Both the position numbers and the translations under genes were made by a program. The notes under the pieces were generated by a model, which searched no databases, was not told where the DNA came from, and was given only the letters and a program-made list of their open reading frames with translations. 64,000 nucleotides of DNA from contig MU008161.1 in the NCBI GenBank assembly GCA_010909165.1, positions 1,860,001 through 1,924,000 on the forward strand. Direction: 5' to 3'. Positions 52,281-63,714 of the stretch are shown here, in pieces. The first letter of the stretch is position 1, and the number at the start of each line of letters is the position of its first letter. Source of the DNA: Anthoceros angustus. Lineage: Eukaryota > Streptophyta > Anthocerotopsida > Anthocerotales > Anthocerotaceae.

Positions 52281-55200
52281 TCAGCGACTCCAGCGGTCGG
52301 CGTCCACGTTCCGCGGGGGAGGGGGCGCCGCATCGTACGAACCGTATCTTCTGGGGGGCACGCCGCGGCCGGGAGGCAGGTCCGAGCTCGTATTCCTGGG
52401 GGGCTCGTATCGCCTGGATGAGCCAGGGGGCTGGTACCTATCCCCGCCGGAGGACTTGGCACTGGGAGGCAGGTACCGGTCCCCGGCAGGAGCGGGCGCA
52501 GCAGGCCGGTCGACCCGGTCGGCCGGGGGAGCGTACCTGGAGTCCCTGTCCCTGTCTCGCTCACGCTCCCGGTCGGCCGGAGGAGCGTACCTGGTGTCCC
52601 TGTCCCTGTCCCGCTCACGCTCCCGGTCGGCCTGGTACCTCTCAAAGGAGGGCTGGAACCTCGGTGGACCTCCCGGGGGCTTGTCGGCGGGAGCCTTCCA
52701 GCTGTCCACCTCCCGCTCCCTGGAGTCCCGGTCTCCATCCTCAGGCTTGGGACGGCCAAATGACGGCACGAACCGGCCGGGCTTCGGATCGTCGACTCTG
52801 GAGGAAGAGAACGCCGCCTCCCGTTCGCGCTTGGCCCTCTCCTCTGCTTCCAGCTCTCTCTGCCGCTGCTTAGCAGCTATCTCATCCAGCTTGGCGCGGC
52901 GGTCAGCTTCGTCCTTCCTTTTGCGCTCTTCTTCTGCGGAGAAGGACGGGCATGGGAATGTGAGACCCAGTTGGTTCGGCGGGAGAGAATGTCGGTTTGA
53001 AAGCGAGGACAGGGTTGAAAAATACCTTCTCGCTTCCTGGCTTCCTCCTCTTCTCGGATGCGCAGGAGACGGGCCTCTTCTTGCTGGCGATAATATTCCA
53101 TCTTGCGGCGCTGCTCTCGCTCATGGCTGCGGAGACGTCTGGCCTCTTCCAGCTTCTCTTCCCTCTCCTTCTTGAGCCTTTCGAACTCACCGTGCCGTCG
53201 ACTCACCACGCGCTGCTGAAATTCTTCCTGATGAACACAAAGGGAAGATAGTGTCAGAGGGCAACTACTAGAGGGTCTACCTGGACAGAACTAAGTGAAG
53301 GAAGTAGCAAATGCATTGACCTTGTCCTCAGCCATCCGGATGAGCCTGTTTTTCTCCAAAAGATCCTCGGCGTGTTGCACCCTGCTTTGCTCCACAGTTT
53401 GCTGCCACATACATAAGGTTTCTTAGATTGCAGTCTAGAGGAAGGGTAAGGAGATAGTGTACTACACGACTAAGAAGGGAGCCCGTACCTGTTGCTGTTG
53501 TTTGTAGAAGACCTCATCATCGTCCAAGCGCTTCAAGTAGGCTTCCTCAATCAATGGCCTCTCCTCTTCACGCTTTGCTCTTTCAAAGTGGTCCATGGTC
53601 TTGGAAAGCTTTTGCAACTTGCGCTCCATCTCCTGTCTTTCCTTCATTTGCTCACTAAGAGCTTCCTCCATTAAGTGCTGCTTCGTCAGCTTCGTCACGT
53701 CCTGAAAAACAATATTCCATCGGCGTCAGAGGCCTGCCTGCATCAACATCCAGCAAGACGCATTGGTCTGCCAGACAGATACCCAAACTGCTACTTACCC
53801 CATCACCAATGGCTGCCTTCTTCCCTTTCCCTCGCTTCCTCTTTTCAGACTCCTGCAGAAGCAGACGAGCCTCTTCCAGTTCCTTCTCTTGAATCTCTTG
53901 CCTTATGCGAGCTTCCTCCCTCCTTGCAGACTCATTTGCTAGCCTCTTAGCTTCTGCCTCCTCTGTCAACCTCTGCTGCTTCAGCCTCTTCGACTCCTCC
54001 TCCCGTTCCTACACAAACCACAATTCTTCAGCATGAGGATACACTCCACAGTCTTGCACTGACTCTCTGATGAGAACAAGAGTGTTGCTCCACAACTAGC
54101 TCACCATTTCCAGCATGTGCCTTTCTTGTTCTTCCTTCCGCCTCTCAATGAGAACTTTTCGGGCCAACAATTTCTTGTGATCCTTCTCTACGATTGCAAG
54201 CAACTCGGAGAAGGGCTGAGTGAGCCTGGAGGGCCTCTCAACAGGCGGGGGGTGAATCAGGCTGATCGCCTTATTCAGTCTCTTTGCAAGGAGTGTCAGG
54301 TGATTCTTAACTTTCTCTGACTCAAGGTCCTAAGCACGCAGACACCAGCCATTAGAACGAGAAAGTAAAGCATAGCAAAACTATTCTCGCATACAGAGGA
54401 AAATGCACACGAAATACCTGACTTCCAAAGTGAAGAGTGCCCTTCCGATGGTCAAACTTGATTTGCAGGAAGTTGTACTTCACAGCATCCACGGCAAGCT
54501 TTTCAACAGTGGCAAAATCAAAAAAGGGTATCATCTTTGAAAGGCTTGTGATGTTGACCGTTTCATAAACTTGCGAAACCTGCAAACAAACCCACGTGTC
54601 ACAAGGACCATCTAACCACCCATAGCAACACTTGGCACAAAAATGCTGCACGGCAGGGAGACCTGCTGCAGCACTCGTAAAGTCGTCAGATTTTCCAAAG
54701 CTGGCACATATTGCTCCAGCTGAGCTTCCGGAACAGGAGATGCAGCTGAGAACTTGTCACTAAGCTTGGAGAGCCGAAGCATCAGTGGCTCAGCCTTTGC
54801 AGCAAGGTCCAACGGATGAAACTCGTTCTCCAATAGATTGTACAGGTCCTTTACTTCTTGTGCCACATAGGTCATGACACCCTTGGCTACCTGCAAAGCA
54901 GAGAGTTTTTTGTAAGATTCAAACTTGCAAACTTTGTGTACCATATGCTACCACCATAGACTCCCTATGTAGCAAGGATATGCTCCGAAACTCACCAGCT
55001 CCGACAGTAGTGCTCCTCGAGAAAGCTGCCAAAGAAGAACAATGGTGAGAAGCACATTCATGAGGTTTTAACTCTTGACACAATGACAGCATACCACAAC
55101 CCACTGAGACAACTTACAACTTCGCGAGTATCTCTCTTTGGATCCAGAGTAAAACCCAAAAGGTTTGCCATTCGGACATTGCGATCTTTCTCCATCTCCA

Positions 55201-56510
55201 GCTCAAAGTGATGTGCACCATGTCTCCTGTCATAAGGTGTAACAGCAAGAGTAGCTAACAACACAGACGAGGCCATTAACTGCAAATCCTTCTGGGTGAG
55301 GTTCTTGTTGTAGCTCTTCTGTAAGTTATATAATTTATACCACGCATATGCATGATACAGATTACTGTCGGACACCCAGAAAATTTTTGTAAGCTTGGCG
55401 TAATAGATAGCCATCATCTGGGGTTTTGGTGATTTCTTCACCATCGACATGAGTCCATGAATATCCTCAATAGAACGAAAAGCTTCCTGCACAACGCACC
55501 ACGGGTATTCAGCAAGCATGTCTTTCACAATGTTCCTAAGTGTTGAGGCATTACTGCCACGAGTCACCAAGCCAATACAATGACTCACCTGCCACAGCTC
55601 AAGCTCGGTGGCCACCTTCAGCTGCTCAAACCTGGTGTCCAGGTACAGCTGCAAACTTTCCGGCTGGGAGAGATCGGGTCGATCACGCTGGTCTCTGTAC
55701 TTGTTCAGGTTAGTGAGATGATTCCTCAGGATCTCACAGAGCCGACGAAACTCGGTAGTCCTCTTGTACTGCAAGCAAAACTGGAATGCCCTATGCGCTG
55801 TCATCTGCTCCAACCACCCAACAATGTAAGCCATAAACACCACCATCTCACAACCCCACATCCACAAATTCCCATCTTTGCAAGCCACTCGTACCGCATA
55901 GAGCGTCTCCAACTTGGAATTATTACGCAGAATCTCCAACACAGTCCGATACGTCTCCCATAAAAACTTAAACCAGGGAGTGACCAACTCCCTGTCCGAC
56001 CGCTCCTTCCCCTTCTCGCCACTAACATAGCTGAGCATCAGATCCTCCGGCCTCTTCTCAGCTTCCAAATCCTCCACGTCCAGCGCAACCTCGGCAGCCT
56101 GCGCCTGCGACTGCGCATGCTCCGCGCGGTCGCTGGACAGCTGCAGAAAGTGCTTGATCACCTCTTCCAGCGAGCTCACGTTCACTTGCTGGCACACTAT
56201 GCGGTACTGGATGAGCCCGTCCTTGGCAAACCTGCCCTTCCTCATCTCCACGCACAGCTCCACGTACTTGAACATGATTCTCTCTAACGTCTTCTGCCAT
56301 GCTCTATAGCGCTTGGAAGTGATCAGATCATGCAAAGCCTGCAAAGCTGCCTGCTTTTGGCCGACATTCATCAACTCTGCAGCCAAGCGATGCCGATTAG
56401 GTCGCCCACCACAAACCCCACGCTGCACCAGGCAATGCAATCGGAAGCAGCCGCAATCTCTTACCTTCAGCACGCTTCAGCGCGTTCTCGGGCTTCGCAA
56501 AGGTCGCCAT
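52281..56510 (-). CDS. EIF3A: Eukaryotic translation initiation factor 3 subunit A
   Basis: eIF3a is the scaffold of the eIF3 complex that binds the 40S subunit. Twelve exons: 56510-56465, 56376-55589, 55486-55118, 55025-54996, 54890-54663, 54579-54418, 54329-54105, 54008-53799, 53701-53489, 53401-53321, 53227-53026 and 52933-52281, total 3207 nt, 1068 residues. The start [20 protein letters not shown] is the conserved N-terminus. The PCI region follows ([73 protein letters not shown]), then a long charged coiled coil ([20 protein letters not shown]). The C-terminus is Arg/Asp/Pro-rich with two [10 protein letters not shown] repeats. One exon is only 30 nt. All introns are GT-AG, mostly 70-140 bp. 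Confidence 0.95.
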
Positions 56511-57360
56511 GGCGACAGACTCGCAGAAGCTCGCAGGGCAAGCGAGGCGAGCTGTATAACACCGAGCCCCTGAAACCCTACTTTGGCCTTGGCCCTAAAG
56601 AGCAGACTTGCGAGCGGTCCGATTCACGGCCGCTACTCAAGGGGTCTCACACAACGCCGTGTTGTAATGGCTTAGGCCAAATAGAGAGATATTTATAAGA
56701 ACGCTGTTATTAAGCATCATGCACTTACATTGGTACTGAGATGGGGTCTTAAAGGGAGTGGATGCCTTTGGTGCAAGTAGTTCGGGCACACCATGGTACA
56801 AGTCCTTAAGTACCAAGTCCCATGACAAATTTCCATCCCAGTAGACTATAATATACTCTTCTTCTTCTAAAACAAATACTATAAACAACTATGAAAATTA
56901 AATACCATAAACAGTTATGAAAAATAAATACCATAAATAGCTATGAAAAATAAATATCATGAAATGAGAGTTTTACATTTTTACGCAGTAACAGGGCAAG
57001 ATATCATAATAGGTATATTCAAGCTTGTTGTTGGAGATTATAACATTGTGTTACAATTTTTAGATGGTTACTTAGTGCTAGGACTTCATAACCTTGGGCA
57101 ACTTTTAGCTCTGGTTTCATGCTTCTTAGGTTATCTTAAAATAGAATTTTCTTCCAAACGTCATGAAAGATATCTTCATCTTAAAGTAGAATTTTCTTCC
57201 AAACCTCACGGGTCCTGCAATATGGCGCGGTACCTAATGAGACAAACTTGTCGTGCCGGTGTTCCCGTGCAAGTAAAACCGAGGTGTTCCCCTAGGCCAT
57301 CCCGAGTGAAAAGTGCAAGTAAAATCGAACTGGTGTTCCCCTAGGCCGTCCCGAGTGCAA
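56511..57360. other. eIF3a upstream region and AT-rich spacer
   Basis: An AAACCCTAC telo-box-like element (56573-56581) lies about 65 bp upstream of the eIF3a ATG, probably in its promoter or 5' UTR. Beyond about 56.9 kb the sequence is AT-rich with short ATGAAAAATAAATACCATAA repeats (three near-copies, 56890-56965). No gene seen. Confidence 0.6.
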
Positions 57361-57510
57361 AGTCCCAAAACTTGTAGGCTTCCCGAAATTCGGAGGCTCC
57401 CCCAAACTTGCAAGCTTCCCGAAACTTGATGGCATGCCGAAACTTGCTTGGAGGCATCCCGAAACTTGCAGTGTCCTGAAACTTGTAGCCTTGGAGGCTT
57501 TCGGCCACTC
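57361..57510. repeat. Degenerate short tandem repeats (CCCGAAACTTG)
   Basis: About eight imperfect 16-25 bp units of the type TTCCCGAAACTTG with AGGCT or GGCAT spacers. On the minus strand they read FGKLASLGEPPNFGKPTSFG, a by-product of the repeat. Confidence 0.7.
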
Positions 57511-57689
57511 TACCTTTAAATTGTGTGGTTGGTATTCATTATGATGAGTGCAGAGGAATGCGTTGTTTCTTATCATCAATTTAATTGTTGGTTTCAGCCC
57601 GCCAGCAATTAGATTGGGGCAATGGTGAATACTTGACATGTCTTGGTGGTACAAGCCTATGCTTCTTTTTCTACTCACATGGTTTTCAA

Positions 57690-58915
57690 TCATGAATCTT
57701 AAGTGGCAATCATGCCAGCTCTCCGGCAGAGTGTGATGGAAGTTCCCCGGGCAATACGTGTTGTGGTAGAACATACAAATGGCGCATGGCATCATGACGA
57801 TTTAATTAGCTTGGATGAGCAATGGCACAAGAAGTGCAGGATGTCATGGAGCTCTTTCTATGGGTTGGTAGCAAGTTGGACCCTTACCTCACCAAGAATT
57901 CTCTACGTGAACCACTAGATATATACCTTTATCGTGGCTTTTGTTTTACATAGGCTTGCAAAAGGACAATCCCCAGAAGATGTGGCAGGGAGCTTTTTCT
58001 GCGGGTTGGTAGATATGTTGAACCCTTCCCTCACCAAGAATTCTCCACGGAACCACTAGAAATATACCTTATTGTGGCTTTTGTTTTACGTAGCCTTCCA
58101 AAAGGACAATCCCCAGAAGATGTGGCAGAACATATACAGAGTAGGAGTGTCCATCGTTGTTCATTATATGCAATTGGTTACTAGAATTTTGGCCCATCCT
58201 CGTGCCCTTTGTGCTAGATTCATCAAGTGGCCATCATTAAAAAGACAAGCCGCAGTCCCCGGAGACTTCGGGGCAATCACTGGATTTCCAAACGTAGATG
58301 GGTCGATACACAATTGCCACATAAATAGTGGCAAAAGCTAGCGAGACAACACATCACTGCAGCTTACTAGTGCAGACATGAGCATTACACTGCAGGGAGT
58401 TGTAGATGAGTTTTTCAATCATGTGTCTTATACCACGCCAAGAGGTCAACATCATTCTATAGTGTTACGAGACAGTAGCATTTGGAAGAAGTTACTCCAC
58501 AAGACTATCATCTATGGCACCTTGCACGAAATGTTTCTTCAAGATCCTCCAGGCCTTAGACTTCAATGAAGAGGTCCATCTAGGGTACACATACCTCTGT
58601 ACCTACTCGGAGATATTACCTAGCCCTTACTCCCCCTTTCTTATGAAACCATTCAATCCTGGAAGTGGGCTCGAGAAAAAAATGTGGAACAAGAGCTTGA
58701 GCAAGGGCCACGTTAAAGTGAAGAACACATTTGCCATGCTGAAAAACAATTGGAGAATCCTTGAGAACATGAACAAGAAGCTAAAACATTGTAACCAAAC
58801 GAGTTGTTGCATGTTGTGCTCGCGAACTATTGTCAAATGTGCGGCGATCCACCTCCAAACAACATGCAAGGAGAAAGATACTCATGGCAGCCCAGAGGTA
58901 TGATTGTCGCTCTTT
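57690..58915 (+). pseudogene. PIF/Harbinger transposase pseudogene (third copy)
   Basis: The blocks run in order but in changing frames: LTKNSLREPLDIYLYRGFCF-type N-terminus (twice, see duplication), GFPNVDGSIHNCHI (first Asp block, degenerate), RGQHHSIVLRDSSIWKKLLH, then YSPFLMKPFNPGSGLEKKMW and NTFAMLKNNWRILENMNKKL with a C-terminal MLCSRTIV end. In-frame stops follow the first block. No ORF1 partner was found nearby. It abuts the truncated 3' end of Copia-4 at about 58.95 kb. Confidence 0.75.
57849..58128. repeat. 141-bp tandem duplication inside the Harbinger pseudogene
   Basis: Unit 1 (57849-57989) and unit 2 (57990-58128) both contain GGTTGGTAG, TCACCAAGAATTCTC, CGTGGCTTTTGTTTTAC or TTGTGGCTTTTGTTTTAC, and AAAAGGACAATCCCCAGAAG. 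They differ by about 15 percent. Confidence 0.88.
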
Positions 58916-58959
58916 ATGTCTAAGAAGGTAGACGCTTGGATTTGCAGCTAGAGGTAAGA

Positions 58960-59455
58960 AGTGAAACCTGAGCGGACTGTTTGAGTCCGTAGAGAGATTT
59001 CATGAGCTTACAAACCTTCTTCTTGTCCTTGATGTAACCAGGGGGCTGGAGCATATAAATGTCTTCATTGAGTGTACCATATAGAAAAGCAGTCTTTACG
59101 TCGACTTGGTGGATGTCCAGGCGGTGTTGAGCTGCAAGGGCCAAGAGTATCCTGATGGATGTGGATTTGACGACAGGGCTGTAGAGTCGATTCTCCTCAT
59201 AATCGAAGCCAGGAACTTGGTTGAAGCCTCTGGCGACTAGCCTTGCCTTGTACCTTGATACAATACCGTCTGGATTCAGTTTTCTCCTGAATGTCCACTT
59301 GCAGGATATTGGCTTGCGGCCTAGTGGTAATTCGGTAAGTATCCATGTCTTGTTGGCAATAAGTGAGTCATACTCCGACTTAGCTGCAGCAGTCCACTCA
59401 GGGAACTTGAAATCTTCTTCAATTGACTGAGGCACGTCTTGCATTTCAATAGCTC
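58960..59455 (-). pseudogene. Copia-4 reverse transcriptase, N-terminal half
   Basis: One open frame, [80 protein letters not shown] and [11 protein letters not shown]. It carries the first catalytic Asp (QVDVKTAF) but breaks off before FVDD/YVDD. The tail after SAQ is unrelated. Confidence 0.9.
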
Positions 59456-59722
59456 ACATAGCTTGGTGTAGAGCCACGTTGATCTGATGAGTGTGCTGTG
59501 GTTGCATGCCCTCGGGAGCTGGAGCTGGATCAGTGTTGCTCTTGGAAGTCAGGGAGTCTTCAGGCTGATATGGTGGATCCTTCCATTGGGATCGTGGAGG
59601 ACGGTGACGGGTGGATCTACGAAGGACGGGCTCAGCGGGTATAGGTGGTTCAGGTATGTCATTCTGGTCAGGTACTGGCATAGGAAGCAGGTGAAGTTCT
59701 GATTCTGGTTCAGGTAGCTGAC

Positions 59723-61310
59723 CTATTTCTGGTGGTTGGAATGGTGCGGGTTGGACAGGTGCTTGAACTGGGGCTGGAAGTGCAGCTTGTGGTTGTGGTG
59801 GAACCGGATTACCTGTCTGACCTTGCACATCATCAACAAACTCATAGCTGTGGGGTTGTATGTCTCCCCCTCAAGGTCAGAAAGGGAAGAAGGTGAATGG
59901 TCAGAAATGCTGGGAGCAGGAAGAGGTGTGGAAGTGGACACCGACTGCAGATAATTATTGAGCAGAGTTGCTTCATGGAAATGTACACTACGTGATAAGG
60001 TTACCTGACGGGTAGAGGGGTCAAGTAATCTGTATGCCTTAGATTGGTCAGAATAGCAGATAAACAACAGCTTCTTACTCTTATCGTCCCATTTCGTTCG
60101 CAGGTCATCTGGAATATGGGCGAATGTTGGGCAACCGAAGATACGGAGATGAGATATGCGGGGCTTCTGTCCTGTCCAGCGCTCATATGGCGTAATATTT
60201 GGAAGCTCCTTGGTCGGCAGTCGATTTTTGATGCAGTTGGCTGTCGAAACGGCTTCGGCCCAATATCCTTGTGTGAGGCCTGCCAGCTTGAGCACTGACC
60301 GAGATATCTCCAGCAGTGATCTGTTAAGTCTTTCTGCAAAAGGATTTTGTGCTAGCGTGTATGGGACTGTGAGCTGCCGGTTTATCCCTTTGGATGTGCA
60401 GTACTCCTGGAAGGAGTGACTGATGTACTCTCCAGCATTGTCTGTGCGAAGAGTGCTGACTTGAAGTCCTGTGTGCCGTTGTGTTAGTGCCACAAACTCT
60501 TGAAAGCATTGAAGGGCATGGTCCTTGTGCTTGAGAAAGTATATGTGGCAATACCGGCTCCATTCATCCAGAAAAGTTAGAAAATAGGAATGGCCACCAA
60601 AGGAGAATGTGCTCATGGGGCCACAGATATCTGAGTGGACGACTTCAAGCAGGCGTTTTGCCCTTGTAGGTAAGGGAGCATTGAAAGGCAATTGGTTTAG
60701 CTTGGTATACTGGCAAATTTCACAGTAGAGATCTGAGGATATCTTGGCTGAGATTGGGTCTCGATACGTGGCTGGGTTGGACAGGGAATTGAGATAGCGG
60801 GCACTCATATGACCAGCTCGGCAACGCCAAAGGAGAGAATCAGACTTGGATAAAGACTTAGGACCTGATCTTTGAGCATCGACCAGCAGGGAAGTAGGCT
60901 GGATATTTAAGAGGTATAAGTCGTTGTATGGAAGGCCATGTGCAAGAGTTGTTTTAGAGGGATCGTTAAGCTTGTGAATGAGACAACACTTGATTACCCT
61001 GGAATGTGATCACCAGGTTGTGCTCAGTTGCCAATTTGCATACTGATAGCAGGTTCTTTGTCATGCTGGGAACGTGCAGGACTCCAGTAATGAGAAGATC
61101 TTCACCATTTGATAACTGCAGCGAGACGTTGCCAGTGCCTGCGATTGCCAGGGCACTATCATCTCCTAGAAGGACGTGCTGATGTGCTGGTGAATCATGA
61201 TAAGACTCAAAAGCTTCCTTGCTGCTGCAGATATGAGTGGTTGTGCTAGAGTCTAGGAACCATCTATTCTGGTCTGTCCTGGTAAGCGTCAGACATACAG
61301 CTAGCACAAT
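59723..61310 (-). pseudogene. Copia-4 protease and integrase
   Basis: Protease is at 61310-60970 (RWFLDSSTTTHICSSKEAFE); the usual LDSGA has Ser for Gly. Integrase is at 60808-59723 with LYCEICQYTKLNQLPF, LEVVHSDICGPMSTFSFGGH, STLRTDNAGEYISHSFQEYC, NPFAERLNRSLLEISRSVLK and FGCPTFAHIPDDLRTKWDDK. D,D and E positions are present. A Pro/Gln-rich hinge follows. One frame break separates protease from integrase. Confidence 0.9.
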
Positions 61311-62335
61311 TGTAGGTGAAGTTGACTTAACGCTGGTGAAATGTGACTCATTGCGAGGTGCGTCACGGCGTGGCTCGCCGGCAAGCTTCTTTCTGCACTC
61401 GTTCTCGTAGTGCCCGGGGATTCGGCACCAATTGCATGGGCCCTTGGTCCTCTTGTGGTACTGTTACGCCGGAGAATGATTGAGATGAGGGCCTTGTGCT
61501 TGGGAGTATCCGCGGCCGCCTCACGGAGAATGATTGAGATGAGGGCCTTCGTGCTTGGGAGTATCCGCCGCCTCCTCTCGGCGCCTGAATTTTGCGCTGG
61601 TGCTTGGCCACGCCTTGTGATTGAGATCTCACCGGACTCCTCTTCGAGAAGGGGTGCAACCACTTCGGTGAAGGTATAAGCCGTCCCGGCTGCCCGGATT
61701 GCTGATCGGCATGGCAAGTCCCGATAAAGGTTCTATATGCAGGCGGCAAGGAGGTTAGTAGTGCAACTGCGGCTTGTAGTTCTGAAATAACGGTGCCTCC
61801 TGAAGCTAGTTTTGCTCTGAGCGATCTGAAGACGTTCACGTGATGTTCCACGGTATCGGAATCCTATTCTCAAGGAATAGAACTGCCTTGTGGCGTTGAT
61901 TAAAGACATGCTGCTTTGTGCTTGGAACATGTCTTTAAATGTTGTCCAAATGGCATTAGAAGTGGCTTGGCCACTGGTATGTTGCATCATACTTTTGTCG
62001 ATGGCAGAGATGAGGATGCTGCGAGCGCGCTTGTCCTTCCTGGTCCAAGCTGCGATCTGGTCAGAAGTTGCTGGGGGGTTTGATGTGGTGACCGGCTGGG
62101 CGATAGTGCCGTCGACTATCCCCATGAGGTCATGCTCCTCCAGCAGCGCAGTGATGCGCATCTGCCAGATGTCATAGTCGCTTCCTGTGAAGCGATCTCG
62201 ATCTCTAAACTCTACCTTAGTGGTGTTTACAATTTGAGCCATAGCTGGACGTTGTGCAAGACGGGTAAGTCTCATGGCAAGCAATTTTGTAGTATGCTGA
62301 CCTAGGGGGTCGAAATTAGGCATTTGCCTACTCAC
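61311..62335 (-). pseudogene. Copia-4 gag
   Basis: Minus-strand gag with FRDRDRFTGSDYDIWQMRIT, LISAIDKSMMQHTSGQATSN and FKDMFQAQSSMSLINATRQF. It is frameshifted near 61.86 kb. The knuckle region (NWCRIPGHYENECRK-type, about 61.42 kb) is disrupted by a 54-bp tandem duplication (61471-61578). Confidence 0.82.
61471..61578. repeat. 54-bp tandem duplication in Copia-4 gag
   Basis: GGAGAATGATTGAGATGAGG+GCCTT(C)GTGCTTGGGAGTATCC occurs at 61471 and 61525 with one inserted base and changes in the GC-rich end. Confidence 0.92.
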
Positions 62336-62817
62336 AATGCATTTGATTCAGTGTTCGTGTGTACAGGCAGGTTGGAGATGGCGACGAGGAGTGCCTCCAT
62401 CTACGATTTGATTAGTACTAATTGACTCTTAAGATAATCCTCGGAAGAGGTTGTGGGATTACGGAACACTGGAGAGGTTGCACTGCTGCGGTGAGCAGGT
62501 AGGGTCTCTACTCTGTGGATTCTTGATGAAATTCTCACTTCGGGTGAAGGATTGGGTCGGCTGACAAAAGTGTCTCCGCGGCAGGCACAGATACACTCTG
62601 GTGGAGTTACGTGTCAGGGCAGGCGGTGTGTGCGTCGGTTGGGGGCGTTCTGTTGGGCGACTCGCGGGTGCGCCGAGGCATGGTAGCCTACTCAGGATCG
62701 ATGAAGTCCGCTGCCGTTGCTCCGGGCGCGCTCCATGCCGGTGGCTATTGGAAGCCAAGCGCGGGGCGCGTTCGAGAGGCCAAACGGGGCGCGACTTGCT
62801 TGCTCTGATACCATAAA

Positions 62818-63060
62818 GTGAGATGCAATAAAGCAGAAAAGGATATTTTATTGATGAGCACTTGGGCTATTTATGCAATGCACTCATGGCGGTTATAACT
62901 ACTAGGAACGATGTGCGCAATAACTGTTTCCACATAACCGTTGAGGTTAATGCAGTAAATGCTATCTACTACATTTAATAATTATTTATTGCTCACGCAT
63001 GTGAAGTGTGCCCTAATGTGCCGCTACCAGCGCAGCCAGCGCATAAGGTCACAACAAAAC
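62818..63060 (-). repeat. LTR of Copia-4 (left limit firm, right limit approximate)
   Basis: Ends next to the primer-binding site. On the minus strand it contains GCATAAATAGCCC (TATA-like) and CAATAAAATATCC (polyadenylation-like) in the right order for U3-R-U5. No partner LTR is present, so its 5' boundary is only estimated. Confidence 0.65.
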
Positions 63061-63103
63061 ATGTCCATCTTTGTGGCTACTATCTCTTAAAACATCAGTG
63101 GAG

Positions 63104-63183
63104 ACTTTATAAAAAAGGAAGAGATAGGAAAACCCATTTACCCACTTTATAAAAAAGGAAGAGATAGGAAAACCCATTTACCC
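63104..63183. repeat. Exact 40-bp tandem duplication
   Basis: ACTTTATAAAAAAGGAAGAG+ATAGGAAAACCCATTTACCC twice, head to tail, with no mismatch. A GGGCCAA triplet repeat follows at about 63213. Confidence 0.97.
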
Positions 63184-63550
63184 CGAGCCGATGGGGAACA
63201 ACTCATTAAAGGGCCAAGGGCCAAGGGCCAAGGGCTAGGCCCCTTCCCCTCTCCCCTCCCCGAATATCGATCTTGAAACTACCAACCGTCCTAAGTATGT
63301 CGTGGTCAAAGATAAGAAAAGGTGTACCTACGACCGGTGCTACTAATGCTGCGTTTCCCGCGCTCGTTGCTGACCTGTAAACAATGTTGGCCAACGCTCT
63401 CTGCAGAGAAGGCATGGGCGTCTTGCATAGGCCTGTACTTGTGTACCTTGAATGTCACGCCCCAAGCGAGCAGGTCAATAGGCGCGGCAGGGTTTAAATG
63501 ATGCATGATGAGGGGGTTGATACAGATTCTACAGGCATTCAGACATGGAG

Positions 63551-63675
63551 CGGCTAGTCACCACATCTCTTGTGGCTGACTCGTCAAACACCTTGCGGGC
63601 ATCCTCCAGGCCCCCACAATTTGCAGACATGTCCACCGGGCAGCTCGCAATGAGCACATCGACTTGCAGCCCCAT
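63551..63675 (-). pseudogene. PPR protein fragment (minus strand)
   Basis: The minus strand reads GLQVDVLIASCPVDMSANCG and GLEDARKVFDESATRDVVTS, the L/S-type PPR pattern (VDMYAKCG.LEDARKVFDEM..RDVVSW) of plant PLS-class editing factors. It is about 42 codons long and stops on both sides. Confidence 0.78.
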
Positions 63676-63714
63676 TTCCTGACCCGGTCGTGTAGCTGCC
63701 TTCCCTGCTCCAAT

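Larger units (their letters stand above)
58950..63060 (-). mobile_element. 3'-truncated Copia element (Copia-4)
   Basis: Minus-strand element with one LTR on the right, a perfect primer-binding site complement GCTCTGATACCA (62802-62813), gag, protease, integrase and the first half of RT. Coding sequence ends at [11 protein letters not shown] near 58970, so the YVDD half of RT, RNase H and the second LTR are lost. It is better preserved than the other Copia copies in the window. Confidence 0.9.

Noticed and set aside
52456-53175. A 239-codon plus-strand frame over the eIF3a 3' exons, Ser/Arg-rich
   Set aside because: Antisense shadow of the RERERDRD repeats and coiled coil; it crosses eIF3a splice sites that keep the other strand in phase.
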